In this document: positions 9,075 through 21,474 of the stretch, piece by piece
Position numbering within the stretch: position 1 is the stretch's first letter
How the letters are laid out: each line of letters starts with the position of its first letter
Source of the DNA: Basidiobolus meristosporus CBS 931.73
Taxonomy: Eukaryota; Basidiobolomycota; Basidiobolomycetes; Basidiobolales; Basidiobolaceae
Assembly (NCBI GenBank): GCA_002104905.1
Contig: MCFE01000749.1
Coordinates: forward strand, 1-39,539
Direction of reading: 5' to 3'
Length of the DNA: 39,539 bases
Translations under genes and position numbers: made by a program
Notes under the pieces: model-generated
What the model saw: only the letters and a program-made list of their open reading frames with translations
The model's database searches: none
Told to the model about the DNA's origin: nothing

Positions 9075-12000
9075 TTACTCGGTCTCCATCCTCCACTCCA
9101 AAATAATCGACGAGATGAGATAAACGGCAAAATTGGTGATCAGTATGATCCCGAGGGACAGCGGCAGTCGGAACTTGTAGTAGAACGCGAGCAAAACCCC
9201 ACTTAGAATCACCACGCTGAAGAGTAAAAATGAGAATCCCAACCAGATGGTCGGGGAGATCGGGGGTAGCGTGATGGTCGCTGCTGACAGGCTCGTTCCT
9301 GCTGGCTTCATCTGGAAGCATCCTATCAGGAGGGTGATTCCCAACGTCAGTAATAGGTTCTGAATAGGCCCGGTCCAGACTGCGGTGAATGCCACTCTGA
9401 AGTAACCCGCTCTGGCAATGGCGACGTCAGCGAACAAATCGCCCAGCGAGTTCCCCCATGCGAGTACTGTCAGCCCAATGATTGCCTTCGATAGAGACAA
9501 AATCGTCCCAAGGGATGCTAGCAGGGCAACGATCTCATTAGATAATAGGTATATCCACAAGATGGACATCACGAACGTAACAAATGAGCACAGTAGTTCA
9601 TATATATACAAAACGGCAACAATCTTGATGGAGCGGAGTGGGATGTGGCCCGGGGTGGATTCGGAGTACACTCCCCTGCAGTATGCCATCAGAAGGAACT
9701 TCAAGTATCTAGCGATGTTTCTTTCATCCGTCGATAGCGAAATAGGCTCTCCATTGGTGCTGGTATTTAGTGAAGGCGAGTACAATGTGGTTGACGATGG
9801 TGTGGGTGAGCTACTGGATCTGGGGCTTAGCAAGGACTTTGCGTCAAGATACTCGGCAAAGCCGCTTCCGAAGTCCGTGGCGATGGTCAAAATGGGGTAG
9901 GCAACGAGGAATCCGAGAAGAAGCAGTGCCCCTGCTACTATGAGTATGGCTAGCCGGCCAGTTCCACGCAGGTCAAACCCTGCCAGATAGATTACCAACA
10001 AACTTGCGACGATTGGATATGTTGTGTTAAGGATTCGGTATTTTAAGAAGCGATGGACCGGGACGTGGGTTAGATGATAGATGAATCGAATCATGGCTTT
10101 GCGTGGTAGTGGCCACCACCAAGGTGCGTTTCGGACATTCTCGGAGGCAGTTGCATTGTCGAAGGAGCGGATGACGGAGTTGCTGGGCGAGCTGGCCATG
10201 AACACCGAGTTGGTTAGCTCTGGCGATGCCGGAATCTTGGGGGTATCCGATGCATTGCTGCTTTGAGCACTGATGGACATAAACGATCTTTGGGAGGTGG
10301 AGGGGCGAACACAGCGGATAGAGTCCTTGCGTCCCATACATCTAGCGTAAGTGCTAGACGTGGAAGGAACAACCACGTTAGAGTCGGAGCTGGGGACAGT
10401 CAGCAGCTTTCCCTGGCGTGTTGGTGAGCCACACTGCTGGATATTCTCACTGGAGTGTTTGATGCTATCCGAGCTTAGCGAGATGGGCTGCTTTTCATGC
10501 TCAACATGGCAGCCACACGCATATCGAATGATGTTTGTACTGACGATATCCTCTGCATACTCTTCAGGGTTCTGAGAGTTCATGGCGATCTCCTCAAGGT
10601 TGTCTTCATCCTCCTCTCGAATGTCGTCATCGACCTCGCTAATCATGTCCGAAAGGAATGGTGGCATGGAGAGGCATATCAGCAAACGGATAGGGATCAA
10701 GAAGATCCAGATTACAGTGCAGAAGACGCTGGCACCAGACTTGATCCACTGAAACACCGATGTTGGCTTCGAGATCCGGCAGCTGTCTTTGATGGAGTTG
10801 ACGATGTCGCTGTCTTCATACAAATGCAGCTTCGCCAGAGACCATAGGGACCGGACTGTGCTCTTCGGTGGTGCCTCTTTTTCCATGTACACCTCCGAAA
10901 ACTTGTCATTGATATCTGACAGGTCGGATGGTTCCTCCGTGACCGTCACCGTGGGAACTGCTCTGTTCTGGATCCTTGCAAGCTCTTCGGTGCCAGTGGT
11001 GATCGGGCCCGGTTTGTTTGCCCTTAAAAGTTGACTGCGCTCCCTGGGAACCGTTGCTGGCGCCTCATGACTAATGCTGAGTTTTGTTAAAAAGCCATCC
11101 CATTTCCACAGTGGCGAAAAAGTATACTAACCTTTCGTCGGATGCATCAGGATTCCCGATATCCGCGTCGGTCACCACCAGTCTGGGGATCGATAGTCCT
11201 AGTACGTTCGGTGATTCCTCCACTGGGGTGGAAGGGATGGATTTGAGATCCGGAGTCGTGGAGTTCAAAGGCGGTGCTTCAATGTTGGTGTCTAGATTCG
11301 ATTGAATGGATTCCATAGAAGTCCCGCGCTCAAGTGAAACTGGTTCGAGGGCGATTTGATGGGATCTCAGATTCCTTGGCTTATTTTGTTGACGTTTCTT
11401 TTTAAGGTAGAAGTGTCTGCAGATGAAGAATCCTAAAAAGAAGAGATAGTAGAGCAGCAGGATGACCGGTTCAAACCAATGGACTGTGCCGTCGTCAAAT
11501 ATCACCAGCAGGATGACCACAGCGATGGTGTAGATGGTCAAGTTACGAAGGTGGGAGAACTTGTCGATGGCCAAGCCACGGAATTTGACCACAAGGTTCG
11601 AGAAGGAGTACTCCTTGGAAGGCTTGAGTCGAAGGGCCCTGGTGAAGGACTGTAGTCTTCTTCTCAACCTCACGAAGGATTCAGGGTTGCTGGTTGAAGG
11701 CCGTCTTTCCAGATTTGCTCGTGGCGAATCCGGTCGCTGCGGCTCAACAGGGTTGTGTTGAGGAGCAGACAGTGAAGCGTTTTTGTGGCGGTAGTACGAG
11801 GCTACTATGATGCTCCCCAAGACGATGTTGAGAATGAACATGCCGCTTCCCACTGTCGCGCCAAATATCAAATCGAAGTCTCCAGAGCTGACCCCCGCAA
11901 ACGCCGTGAACAAATCAGGGGCGCCGTTACCGAAGGAGAGAAGAGTCAGGCCAGCGACCTCGCTACTCAGCCTCAAGTGGTCAGAAATATTCTGGAGGGC

Positions 12001-12309
12001 AGTGGTGAGGTGAACGTCACTGACTCGGAATAGGGAGTAGAAATAAGCTACTATTAAAAATGCAGATAGTATGAAAAAGCTCGCTTCTCTCGAGGGCAGT
12101 GTGCAATAACGAAGCTGCAAATAATCTATCAGCCCTGCCTCGTCCCCACAGTATGCACGTACGAATGCGCAAGGATCGTAGTGGGTGTTTGGCTTTGTGC
12201 ATTTTGTGTTGGTGTCATCGGTAGAGCCGGTGTTTTGTGCGTTGGCTAGGGCGCTGAGAAGGACTAGGATCAGCAACGCGAGGTGAGGCCGAATAAAGGT
12301 CTCTTTCAT
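9075..12309 (-). CDS. Na+/Ca2+ exchanger-family cation antiporter (NCLX/SLC8B1-like)
   Basis: Two exons (12309-11132 and 11076-9075) joined across a 55-nt GTTAGT...CAG intron encode about 1059 aa. An N-terminal signal peptide (about 1-24) precedes a Cys-rich segment with CAFVRAYC and GLIDYLQLRYC, typical of the NCLX branch. The alpha-1 repeat has FGNGAPD at 126-132 and the alpha-2 repeat WGNSLGDLFAD at about 933-943; these acidic motifs bind the transported cation. Hydrophobic helices cluster around each repeat, with a long Ser/Pro/acidic hydrophilic loop between. The family swaps Ca2+ for Na+, K+, Li+ or H+ across internal membranes (mitochondria in animals). The signal peptide suggests an endomembrane or vacuolar site here, but the compartment is inferred. 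At 1059 aa it is longer than animal NCLX because of the loop. Confidence 0.9.
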
Positions 12310-15300
12310 TTTTGTGAAGGGGTGCCGCTGCGTGTCTTTCGGATAGAACGCTGCAAGGCTGGGTGTGCAAATTAATTGGGGCGATGAACGTTAGGCCAGG
12401 AATTCCTTTTATGTGGCTTTTGAGAGGATAGGCGTTGTGACTAAGATCTATTTTAAACTTTGAACCAATGTACGACACAATTGCTGATTGACGGAGAGCG
12501 TGGCATCTTATTCGAGAGTCAGAAAACATAGTAAAACTCTGATTGAAATATCCAGTGAAAGATGAAACAGGCTCTCCCTATTGGCCCAATCAGTGATCTG
12601 AAAGATGTATGCACCTAAATGAGATAGAGAATTAGATCATATTCACCGTATGACGAATCAGGGTTGTATTCATGTCGGCAGAAATAGAAAGCAACAACTC
12701 CTGTGGTTGGGTCTTCCCAAAAATCAAGAGCGACCTAGGGGCACGTGTCCACTGGCTACATAGTCAGTGGATATTCGCATTCAAGCATCGTGCCAAAAAT
12801 AGGCGTTGGCGCTGCACCAAGAACAAAAATCACCCGCATTCATCAAGGTTAGGTTGAGGCTCCAGATGAAGCCCCATGCCACCGAGCCATATGATATTAT
12901 TTCCTCTTTTGGACATCCAGAGTTTGTCACTGAGCAGGTTTCAATCCTGACTCCCTACTAGTGAACCGAAGCGCTTGTTGTCCAATCAGCAAAGGCCAAC
13001 TGCCATCCCACCACTTGTGCAACGGTAAACTGAAATGAGCCGGATGCGACAGGAAGATTTCAACTAAACAATCTCTAACACCTGTTCCAAGGAAAACGAT
13101 ACCCTTGGGTTTCCACTACGCTCGACGTAGCACTCCCTTGATCAGAACTAGATATGCGTCCATCAAACCACCCGTAGCCCTCTTTCCATTTCTGGCTCAC
13201 CGTTGTGTATCGTTGGCATTGACTCATTAATTGAGGGTTCGGATTTGACGTTCCCGTGGCTGCACATTTGTTCAACCGTGTTGCGTTGCACTGGTGATCA
13301 TGATGATCACCTCGATTGAGGCAATTGAAGTCGGCTTGAGGCCACTGTCACTATCAGGCGATGCAGATTAAGAAACACTTGCAGCTCATGGGAAAATCTA
13401 GGAGAGCTGCGTGGTCTTTCGTTGACGCTACTTTCATTAGTAGATCTAGATGTCGATGTTGGCTGGCATCGACGGCTACACACCGTCCCCATGGCACAGG
13501 GGTTCTACGTCTATATGGCCGCTTGTGAGGAACTAATAGGACGTTAATGCTCGGATAGATGGACGTAATAGGAAGGGGGTTAGTATGGGGCAGTTGTACA
13601 AGGCCGCACTAAAAACACTCCTACTATTTGTGTAGTTAAGGTTACGCGTAGGAATGCAACTATTTCCATATCCGAACTTTATCCGAGTATGATCTAGAAT
13701 TCACATGAGCCCCGGAACTTGCAGCAGCTACAACACGCAAGACGTTGCCTCGTTGCTGTACTGCGATGGAGATGTTTGCATCCTGGCTGCGCATCATGGT
13801 GATGGTAGTGAGTGAGATTCAAGGTTGGTTGTTTGGGTGCAGGATAGTCAACGGTTGAGCCGGTTTATTGTTGCTGGGCTCTGGATCGGCAAATCCCATT
13901 GTACAAGGGATGCAAATTTTATTAAGCTTGATGTGAGTGGGTGGAGGGGTAGGAGATTCATACAAATCAAGGGACGTTCCCGCAAGATCCTGAGCTTGCT
14001 ATGCCGATCTGGGTGTATCTTAAACTTTTTTTGAAATCGATGGCTCATCTGATGGAGGGAGCGATGGTTTGGGTGATGATTGCAAATGGATTCCAGGTTT
14101 TTTGAGAATGGTGCTTGGATCCTCGGCTGACACCCATATTTGTCAACACAAATAGAAATGCATCAATAAATATGCAAACTGTTAGACATGTTCAGAAAAG
14201 CCAAGACATAGTCACCGATCCAGGGACTGCACTTCCACTCTCTTGTGAGGCCAGGGTCCTGATTGTGTTCCTTTAGCCATCTGCTACCCGATACCCATTG
14301 GGTTTTCTGAAAGGCACCATCCTTAGTTGTGGTAGCCAATCTGGCTAGAATTCTAACGCTAAGGCTCTTCTTTAGCCACCCCACGAGTGCAGCCCCTCTG
14401 TCAAAAGCATGGTCACTAAATCGCTGGCGTAAAGTAGATCCACTCGAGAGCATAGTGTCTGGAAACATCAGCCTCCTCGAATTCAGATCTGCCTTGTCAG
14501 CAGAGTTAATCCCGCGGAATCCAGGAAACTCTAGTCCAACGATCCCTGGATAAGATAGGGTTTCAGGGGCTTTAAGGCACCCGCTACTAGGTTTAACCAC
14601 ACACCCACCTGGAAGCACTATTCGCCGTTGCCTTCTCCCTGTGCAACAGATACAGAGCAACGCAGCAGGCCTTCTCTCTAGGCCCTCCTACTATTTCCTT
14701 CCTGCCCGAAGTGCAAAATTGGTAGCTAGATTTTCCTAAATGCTCATTCGCATAGTGGCCAAAGTGGTGGTGAGACCTTGCAGCAATACCAATCCTACGA
14801 ATTGCATGGCTATTAGAGAACACTTGAATATAGGCAACATATACGTTTCATCTCCTGAATCCAATAAAATGCCAATGGTGCGCGATCAGAAGAGTATCTA
14901 ACAGTACGCTGGCTGTTTGGGACTCCACCATAGCAATGCTGGCTACGCTAGGAGCTGAGTTTGCTTGCTTAATATGGTTTGGTTTCGAGTGTAGATGTGA
15001 GGCCGTTCAAGGTTCCAAAAATGATTCGAGTGCCTATACTCTGTTTCGCAGGCTGAGGGGAGTCGATCAGCAGTACCAGACACTATAGTGAAAGGCAAGA
15101 TTAACCATTGACGCCTATTTGGAATAGCCAATACCAGAGCCTCACCGTATCTTCCTGGACAGCAACGATGCTCTATCTTTAAAACTCCTCTTCGCTCTCT
15201 ACCTTACGAGCACGTTCCCTTCCACAACACCCACCGCGTGATCAAGACTAGTGATGCAAACTTACACAAGAGTACGTGAGGACCGGGTCTGCGAAAGAAA

Positions 15301-16421
15301 AGCAAGGTCGTTTCGACTGGTCATCTCCAGCAAATCCGGTTTTCATACCACCTGAGCTCTATCGAGATCCATTCATATAACACAGTTGGTAATCCACCAA
15401 ACCAGGCAAATCAACACTGCCAAAAATAACAGACAAGCTGCACGGTACAATATGGCATTCTACAGGAATCATGCGGAACAACCAGGCTTAATTCATATTC
15501 TTCAGAGCTCTCCGCTTCAATTTGGACCATCGTTGCTCCAAAACAAGAACTCGATGTGTTATCACCTGACACCTCCAATCCGCCGAGCTGAACTGCAGCG
15601 CTACAATCCATGCAAATCAGCTAGAAGCGGTGATCATGTGCTGGATGTGAAATGGCAAATGATTCGGCCAGGAGCGTCAATTTATATATATATATACCTT
15701 CCACCAGCAATATCGGATATGATGTGTGGATGCTCAGGGGATCATGAGTACACTCGAATGCTCCGTATGTTCTAGCGTTAGGAGATGAGACATCTGGCCC
15801 GCCCAACCAGGTATTTGTGGTTGCATATTGATTGTTTTCGTATCAAAAGGGGCTAAAACCTGGCAACATCGGTGAGATGTGGATTAGGCGATGAGTCGCA
15901 AACCTACCAAAGTCACGTGACATCACGGTCCATCGCTCCAGCCTATGGGAAGGAGGGAGCAGCCCTCGCTTGGAGTCTTTTGAGGCCATGTTGAACGACA
16001 GGCTTCCGTCCACACACAGGAACCATGCCAATCCAATCAATACATAAATGAGATCGTGGTAACCATGCCAGGCGCAGCAACTGGTGGAATTAATATAGAA
16101 GCCAAGCAAAGGCCTCAACCCACCGCCTAAGCAGCTTTCCTGGCCTAACCCAATGGATTGCAGGCCAACACAACGCATGCTGGTCCAATCAGGTGGGGCG
16201 ATGTTTGCGATGGAGCTGTCAGGATCCTGCGCAAAATCCAGACAGTTGGTTAAAAAGGATCTGGATGGGCTGGAAATCATGCTGAGCAAAGTGTGCATAG
16301 TATCCAGCATAAAGTGAAAAAAAGATTGTCTCGGGGATCTAGGCGAAGGGAATAAAAATTCCACCCGCTCATCGAGTGTTCCGCCTTTTTCACTCATTCA
16401 TCCTTTGTGAAATCTACCATC
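12310..16421. other. 4.1-kb gene-poor stretch
   Basis: Many short frames occur on both strands, none recognisable. The longest are 14163-14660 and 15843-16397, both minus; the second overlaps the RPS26 promoter and is probably spurious. A hairpin GGTGATCA-TGA-TGATCACC lies at 13293-13311 and a (TA)7 run at 15683-15696. The left edge should hold the exchanger promoter. The right edge has a pyrimidine-rich tract shortly before the RPS26 start, as is common for ribosomal protein genes. Confidence 0.45.
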
Positions 16422-16883
16422 ATGGTAAGTGGTCCAAATTACTCTCTTAAGATAGGAATGGATGGATCCATCAACATCGTTCGATTGTTATGATAAGGGC
16501 AGTTCAAATTGACTTATGTGCTTGTATAATCGTAGACCACGAAGAGAAGAAACCACGGACGTAACAAGAGTGGACGCGGTCACGTCAAGCCCGTCCGTTG
16601 CGTCAACTGTGCCCGTTGCGTTCCCAAGGACAAGGCTATCAAGCGCTTCACCATCCGTAACATGGTTGAATCTGCCGCTGTTCGTGATCTTAAGGAGGCT
16701 TCTGTTTACGCTGAATACGCTCTCCCCAAGTTGTACGTGAAGTTGCACTACTGCATTTCTTGCGCTATCCATCAACACATCGTCCGTGTTCGTTCCACCG
16801 TTGGCCGTAGAATCAGAACCCCTCCTCCTAGATTCAGATTCGACCGCGATGGTAAGAAGACCACTGCCACCAAGACTGCCTAA
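16422..16883 (+). CDS. RPS26: 40S ribosomal protein eS26
   Basis: Exon 1 is only the start codon (16422-16424), followed directly by the donor GTAAGT. After a 111-nt intron ending CGTAG, exon 2 (16536-16883) supplies the rest, giving 116 aa. The protein starts [20 protein letters not shown] and contains the eS26 zinc-binding CVNC and CISC pairs, the RFTIRNMVE and AVRDL blocks and a basic tail, with the usual length for the family (115-119 aa). eS26 sits at the mRNA exit channel of the small subunit. Codon use is strongly biased to highly expressed-gene codons, unlike the neighbours. The ATG-only first exon is supported because no other upstream ATG joins in frame. Confidence 0.97.
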
Positions 16884-17128
16884 GTGTAGGTTGGTTCGCG
16901 GTTAAGAAGTTTTTATCTATTGAATTGCTCAATAAATCACAAAGACTCGAATCATCATCGTGCACTATCCGAGTACATCATTACAAACACGGGAAACTGG
17001 CCGCTGCGGCGTCTTGTCCGCAAGAGAGCCGTAAAGAAAGCCGCCTTGCGGCACTTATATTGTAACAAGATATTTATTGGTGGATGTGAATGGTCAAGCT
17101 AGGCACGGTGGGTGGGCCAACCTGGTCT

Positions 17129-20004
17129 CTACAACAGCTCGGCGTCTTCCAAGTACCGATATTCAAATCTGCGCCGAAGTTAGTATGGGTGGGGCACGGG
17201 TAGGATGTGTAATAGCGGTCTATTCACCTGAATTCGGTTTTTTTCCGCTGACACCAGGCTCCTTCGTAATCGAAGTATATGTACGTTCCTTGCTCGTAAT
17301 CCTCCGTTATCGTTTTTGGTTCCTCGTGACGTTGGAACCACGTTAGGTACTTCTTATGAAACCGCCACGACTGTTTTTTGAGTTCTCTGGCCGCGAGGTA
17401 TCTAAATGGAATAAAGCACGCCCGTTGAAGGTGGATCATGCAGTCCGGAATGCATTGGGAGCACGTACTGTTGATAGGTTCCTTGTTGGTAGTAGAAAAT
17501 AAAAAACAACGTGTCCAGGTCGAATCTTTCGTAGAATGCCGGGTTGTTTAGAATCGGCATCACCGACTGAGGATAGTATGTCGGGGTGGCGTGCGCATTC
17601 TTGGGCGTGTAGAACTTGGGCCTAGTTTGTCAAGACGTCAGAATCAACGCAGAGTTGGTTACGTGATGATCACGCGGCTCGTTGCAAAGCATACTTTTCA
17701 AGATCCATACTGTTTGGCAAGAGCATGAAGCTTGTATCGAGCATCTCTTGATCGCCAGCGTAGTTTCCTCCTTCCACTGTGTTGGGCGCTCATTAGAGAG
17801 TGAAATCGAAGGACAGCGCATGTAGAGCATTACCCTTCTCTTTGATGGAGTCAAGTGCAGGCACCAAATCTACAAGTACTGGTGGAATATTGTTGTCTAC
17901 CTCCAGGGGTTGGCTGCTGTGTTGCGATGTATCAGAGTCAACACATGGTTGCTAAATAGAGATGCCTGTCAGAAATTCCAATAATGCAGTACTGATGGCT
18001 CCTGCGCACCTCGTTGAGCTCGGCGAGATTTGTGGGCACGAGATGAACGGTACTTGCTGGTATCCGGTCGATGGGTGATGATTGCTTCTCAGACACTGGC
18101 GAAGGTCGCATGTTTTGGTTCACCGCCTCCACTGGTCTTTCAGAAGAGTCCTTCGTTATATCTGGTGTCTTCTTGCTGATTTCTCTTGATAGACTCAGCC
18201 CCACATCTTAAGTAGATACCGTGTTACTTGGGATTCTGATCAAGCAAGCATGTCAAGAAGAACCAACTTGGGGGACTGGTTTGTTCCTCAGATTTGCGCT
18301 CACTCGAAGTAGCGCTGGTGGTTGGCGAAGAATGGATTACCACTGCGGAGGAGTATGAGGGGTGGGGGAGCACAACTGTGGCGGGTGTCTTGGGATTGAC
18401 GGACTTCGCCAACATGGAAGCCACCGAGGGCTTGCTCGGGCTAATGCTTGGAGATATCGGTGTCGCATGTGGCGCTTGGATGGTAAAAGGTCAGGTGAGT
18501 TTCGTAGGACGTGTTGGGTTGAAGTGCATAGGTGGTTACTACTGTCAGAGACGGCATCTTTTGAGATGGCGGTGGCGGGTTCTGTATAGAGGGTTAGTGA
18601 ATCAGCAAGTGCACTGATAAGGCAGCACCTTACTAACTTCGAGTGCTCAGTACAGTGGGCTTCAAGGCCGATGAGCTGGATGTCGATGACACCTCCGATA
18701 TCTATTCCGATCAGCAATACTGCCACACACTGCAATCCAAATACTTGACGATTACCTCTTCTGCCTTGGGGCCGCGTTTGTCTTCTTTTTCAACCTTCAG
18801 TGTCGTAAGATGGTTTTAGAGAATGCGACGAGCGAAAAGAAGCTCATGGCGGTTGCAAACCTCCTTCTGGCTCCGTAGGTCTGCTTGTTGCCAAAGATTC
18901 CTTGGTTAAATCCATCCCACTTTCGAGGTTTAAAAATTAGGCATCTACCTTCGTGTATGGAGCCATGGCTGCTCAACGGCTCCTCGTTACCGATTTGGTA
19001 AAGCTCCTCCTCTTCTTCCAGATTCAGATCCTCATACACGTACTCATCCTCCTCAAAGTCGGATTCCTAATCCAATCCCAGTTATATGGCTAGGCTTCCT
19101 AGCTCCCCCGAGCCTATAAGTGACCACTCACCTCATTCGCCTCAATGTAGTAGTTGATGGTCTCTTGAATATCCTCAACCTATCAAGCAGAACAAGTTAG
19201 CAGGTGATTGGGAATTCCTAAAATAGGTGGTCTAATCACTTTTTCTGTCTCGATCCTACCGTTTTCTAGTAAACGAAGGATAAGCTCAAGGCGGTTTATG
19301 TGGTACTTGTCTCGTTCCATGATATATTCTACTTGTCCCAATCTCTCCAGTTTTGCAGCATCTTTTTTCCCCTTTTTTATGGCAGCTTCCAAGATCTCCT
19401 CCTCAGCTCCCAAACGCTCCAGTTTCTCACCAAGTTGGTCTACCACCGAGCCCACCCACTGACAGACCTCCATCTTCTTCCGCTCTTGCGGGTCAAGCCG
19501 AGCAGATTGACTTAAACCCTCTTTGGAGTAAGCCTTTGTCTTCATCTCCTTTTCACAGGCTTTGAACCGCTCCATTTGCTATGAAGTCCAACAGTATGAT
19601 AGGTCAGCAGACGCACTCTCCAAAAATCAAAAGCCTGGCGAAGGAAACGACGGCAGACTCACATACCTGCTCGATAAGCTTCCTATTTTCGATCAGCACT
19701 CGTTTATCCTTTATCTCGTTTGAAGAAATCCAACTTTTGATTTGGTCTCGTTGACGCTGTAGCTTTTTTATCTCTTTTTTCAGGTCCTGTTCTAATTTTT
19801 CCTTCTGGTTACTATTGTTGCTTGATTGGATTTTGTCGTAGATTTCCTCAAAAGTTTCCACCCCTTCAGCCACTTTCTTTAGCACCCGGTCGATTTCCGC
19901 TGTGTGGATAGGTCATGTAATTAGCGCAAAGGTCAACGGGATCCTCTTTCATGTAAGGCGGCATTAGGAAGTAATGCTACGGTACCTTGTAGTTTTCGAC
20001 TCAT
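17129..20004 (-). CDS. NOT3: CCR4-NOT complex subunit NOT3/NOT5 (CNOT3 orthologue), 16 exons
   Basis: Predicted exons on the minus strand: 20004-19986, 19899-19667, 19578-19240, 19179-19132, 19066-18949, 18880-18861, 18794-18756, 18701-18638, 18581-18543, 18474-18268, 18206-18010, 17951-17834, 17776-17674, 17621-17469, 17401-17228 and 17168-17129, giving 636 aa. The N-terminal coiled coil (about 1-230) has the signature blocks [36 protein letters not shown] and [10 protein letters not shown] Ser/Pro-rich linker follows. The C-terminal NOT box (about 545-636) reads [40 protein letters not shown] and [12 protein letters not shown], ending [12 protein letters not shown]. The protein scaffolds mRNA deadenylation and decay on NOT1. 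The first four and last five exons are secure; exons 5-11 in the linker, including a 20-nt exon 6, are phase-consistent but tentative. The start lies 438 bp from the divergent mitochondrial L12 gene. Confidence 0.92.
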
Positions 20005-20442
20005 ACTGTGGAGGTGTTAAGAGTGCAAGTGCTGGTGAGCTATTTCACAAGGATATTAGGTGGCACTGATATGAGTGTGTGGAAAATTAGGGCAACCTTC
20101 CCAATGGGAAGGATCAAGGGATCTCAGCTGGATCTGGCAGATCTTATGCTCACATCCGTCACAGAGGGTTTAGCTGTGATTGCCACTCGAATATCGCAAT
20201 CTGGATTCTGTCAATTTGTATATTCCGAAATAGATCAAACGAATGGTCGATTTTGGCAGTCTAACCCAGATGCATTTACGTGCGTCGAATGGAACATGAT
20301 CCGCACAAATCTATCCCATTTACACATGGTAAATCGAAACTCCAACATCACGTGTGGAAAATTTTGAACATTTCCTTGACAAATAGAACAAATGCTACTT
20401 ACAGTATCACCACTCGACCTCTACTAGTGCAAAAACATAGTA
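20005..20442. promoter_or_regulatory. Shared divergent promoter region of NOT3 and mitochondrial L12
   Basis: The 438 bp between the two start codons must hold both 5' leaders and promoters. A 119-codon plus-strand frame (20008-20367) runs through it but has no recognisable similarity and is probably chance. No strong TATA box was identified for either gene. Confidence 0.45.
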
Positions 20443-21230
20443 ATGGTAAAGTTCCTTTCCAATACTATCTAGATAACCTTTCCTGATAATGTCCTAGGCA
20501 TTCTCCATCCAGTCCCGTTTATTCCTCGGCGTTGCTCGTCAAAGCCTGGCAAGGTAAGCGTCCTGAGAAGAGGATTCACGGCATCTCTGGTCTAATTCAA
20601 CGCCTTCAGACAGGTTCCACGTATCTCGTCTGCCTCTATTTTGGTTAGACGTCAGCGTTTCTACTCAACGGAGGCCGCACCTACACCTGGTGATAATAAG
20701 GCTGCTAGTCCCAAGATTACCAACATTGTCGACGAGATATCCGGCCTTACATTATTGGAGACTGCTGACCTCGTGAAGCTGTTGAAGGAAAAACTCAACA
20801 TCCAGGATATTGCTGCTCCAGTGATGCAAGTTGCAGCTGTGGGCTCCCCTGCTGGAGGATCAGTTGCGCCCGAGGTACTTTGATTTTTAAGCAATATGCC
20901 TATGCATTTCCCAACTCAACCCTTTCCATAGGAGGAAAAGGCTTCTGAGAAGAGCATGTTTAATGTCAAGCTGGAGAAGTTTGACCCAGCTTCTAAAGCC
21001 AAGATCATCCGTGAAATCAAGGGTATCATTCCAGGCTGTAACTTGGTCGAGGTATGTTACTCCACTTATCCTATTGATCCCAACGATCGAATTACTCATT
21101 CGTTATCTTCTAGGCCAAGAAATTCGTCGAGAGCGCACCCAAGGTGATTAAGGAAAACCTTCCAAAGGAGGAGGCTGAAGCCCTCAAGAAGACCCTAGAG
21201 GCTCTCGGGGCTACCATTGTTATGGAATAA
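20443..21230 (+). CDS. MRPL12: Mitochondrial ribosomal protein L7/L12 (bL12m)
   Basis: Exons 20443-20445 (the ATG alone), 20498-20553, 20610-20874, 20932-21051 and 21114-21230 encode 186 aa; introns are 52-62 nt. The N-terminus is an arginine-rich, acid-poor mitochondrial targeting sequence ending near [10 protein letters not shown]. Residues about 60-85 ([22 protein letters not shown]) are the dimerisation domain that binds the L10 stalk. Residues about 115-186, from [10 protein letters not shown] through IIREIKGI to the KKTLEALGA block near the C-terminus, are the L7/L12 C-terminal domain that recruits translation factors. As in RPS26, the first exon is just the start codon (ATG then GTAAAG). 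Without it the frame beginning [15 protein letters not shown] would have no initiator. Confidence 0.95.
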
Positions 21231-21474
21231 GTTAGATACTATGTCCTGATCATATTGTAAAACGAAGGCCACATCAAAAATCATAGCTTCGTAATCTCAT
21301 ATCATCTCAACTATCACACAATAAAGTCCTGCATTTTAGAACTCATAATTCCTACTACCGCCAGATATTTAGTGGATAGTACACATGGGTTTGGGAATTA
21401 TGAATCGATTTAGGTCAAGTTGCAAGTATTGATCGATATGAAATAAACATTTATTCAACATATGAACTGTGAAT
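21231..21474. other. Short convergent intergenic region
   Basis: These 244 bp separate the 3' ends of mitochondrial L12 and the large repeat protein gene. The region is AT-rich and contains AATAAA-type elements usable as poly(A) signals (for example near 21320 on the plus strand). Nothing else was recognised. Confidence 0.5.

Noticed and set aside
13293-13311. Hairpin GGTGATCA-TGA-TGATCACC
   Set aside because: A single 8-bp inverted repeat in gene-free DNA, not repeated elsewhere in the window, with no T-run or adjacent gene to suggest a function.
14163-14660. 165-codon minus-strand open frame
   Set aside because: No domain, no plausible splice partners and Arg/Ser/Gly-rich composition typical of chance frames in GC-balanced DNA.
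15683-15696. (TA)7 microsatellite
   Set aside because: Ordinary short simple repeat.
15843-16397. 184-codon minus-strand open frame next to RPS26
   Set aside because: It overlaps the RPS26 promoter and leader, has no recognisable family, and its hydrophobic stretches are scattered. Probably spurious.
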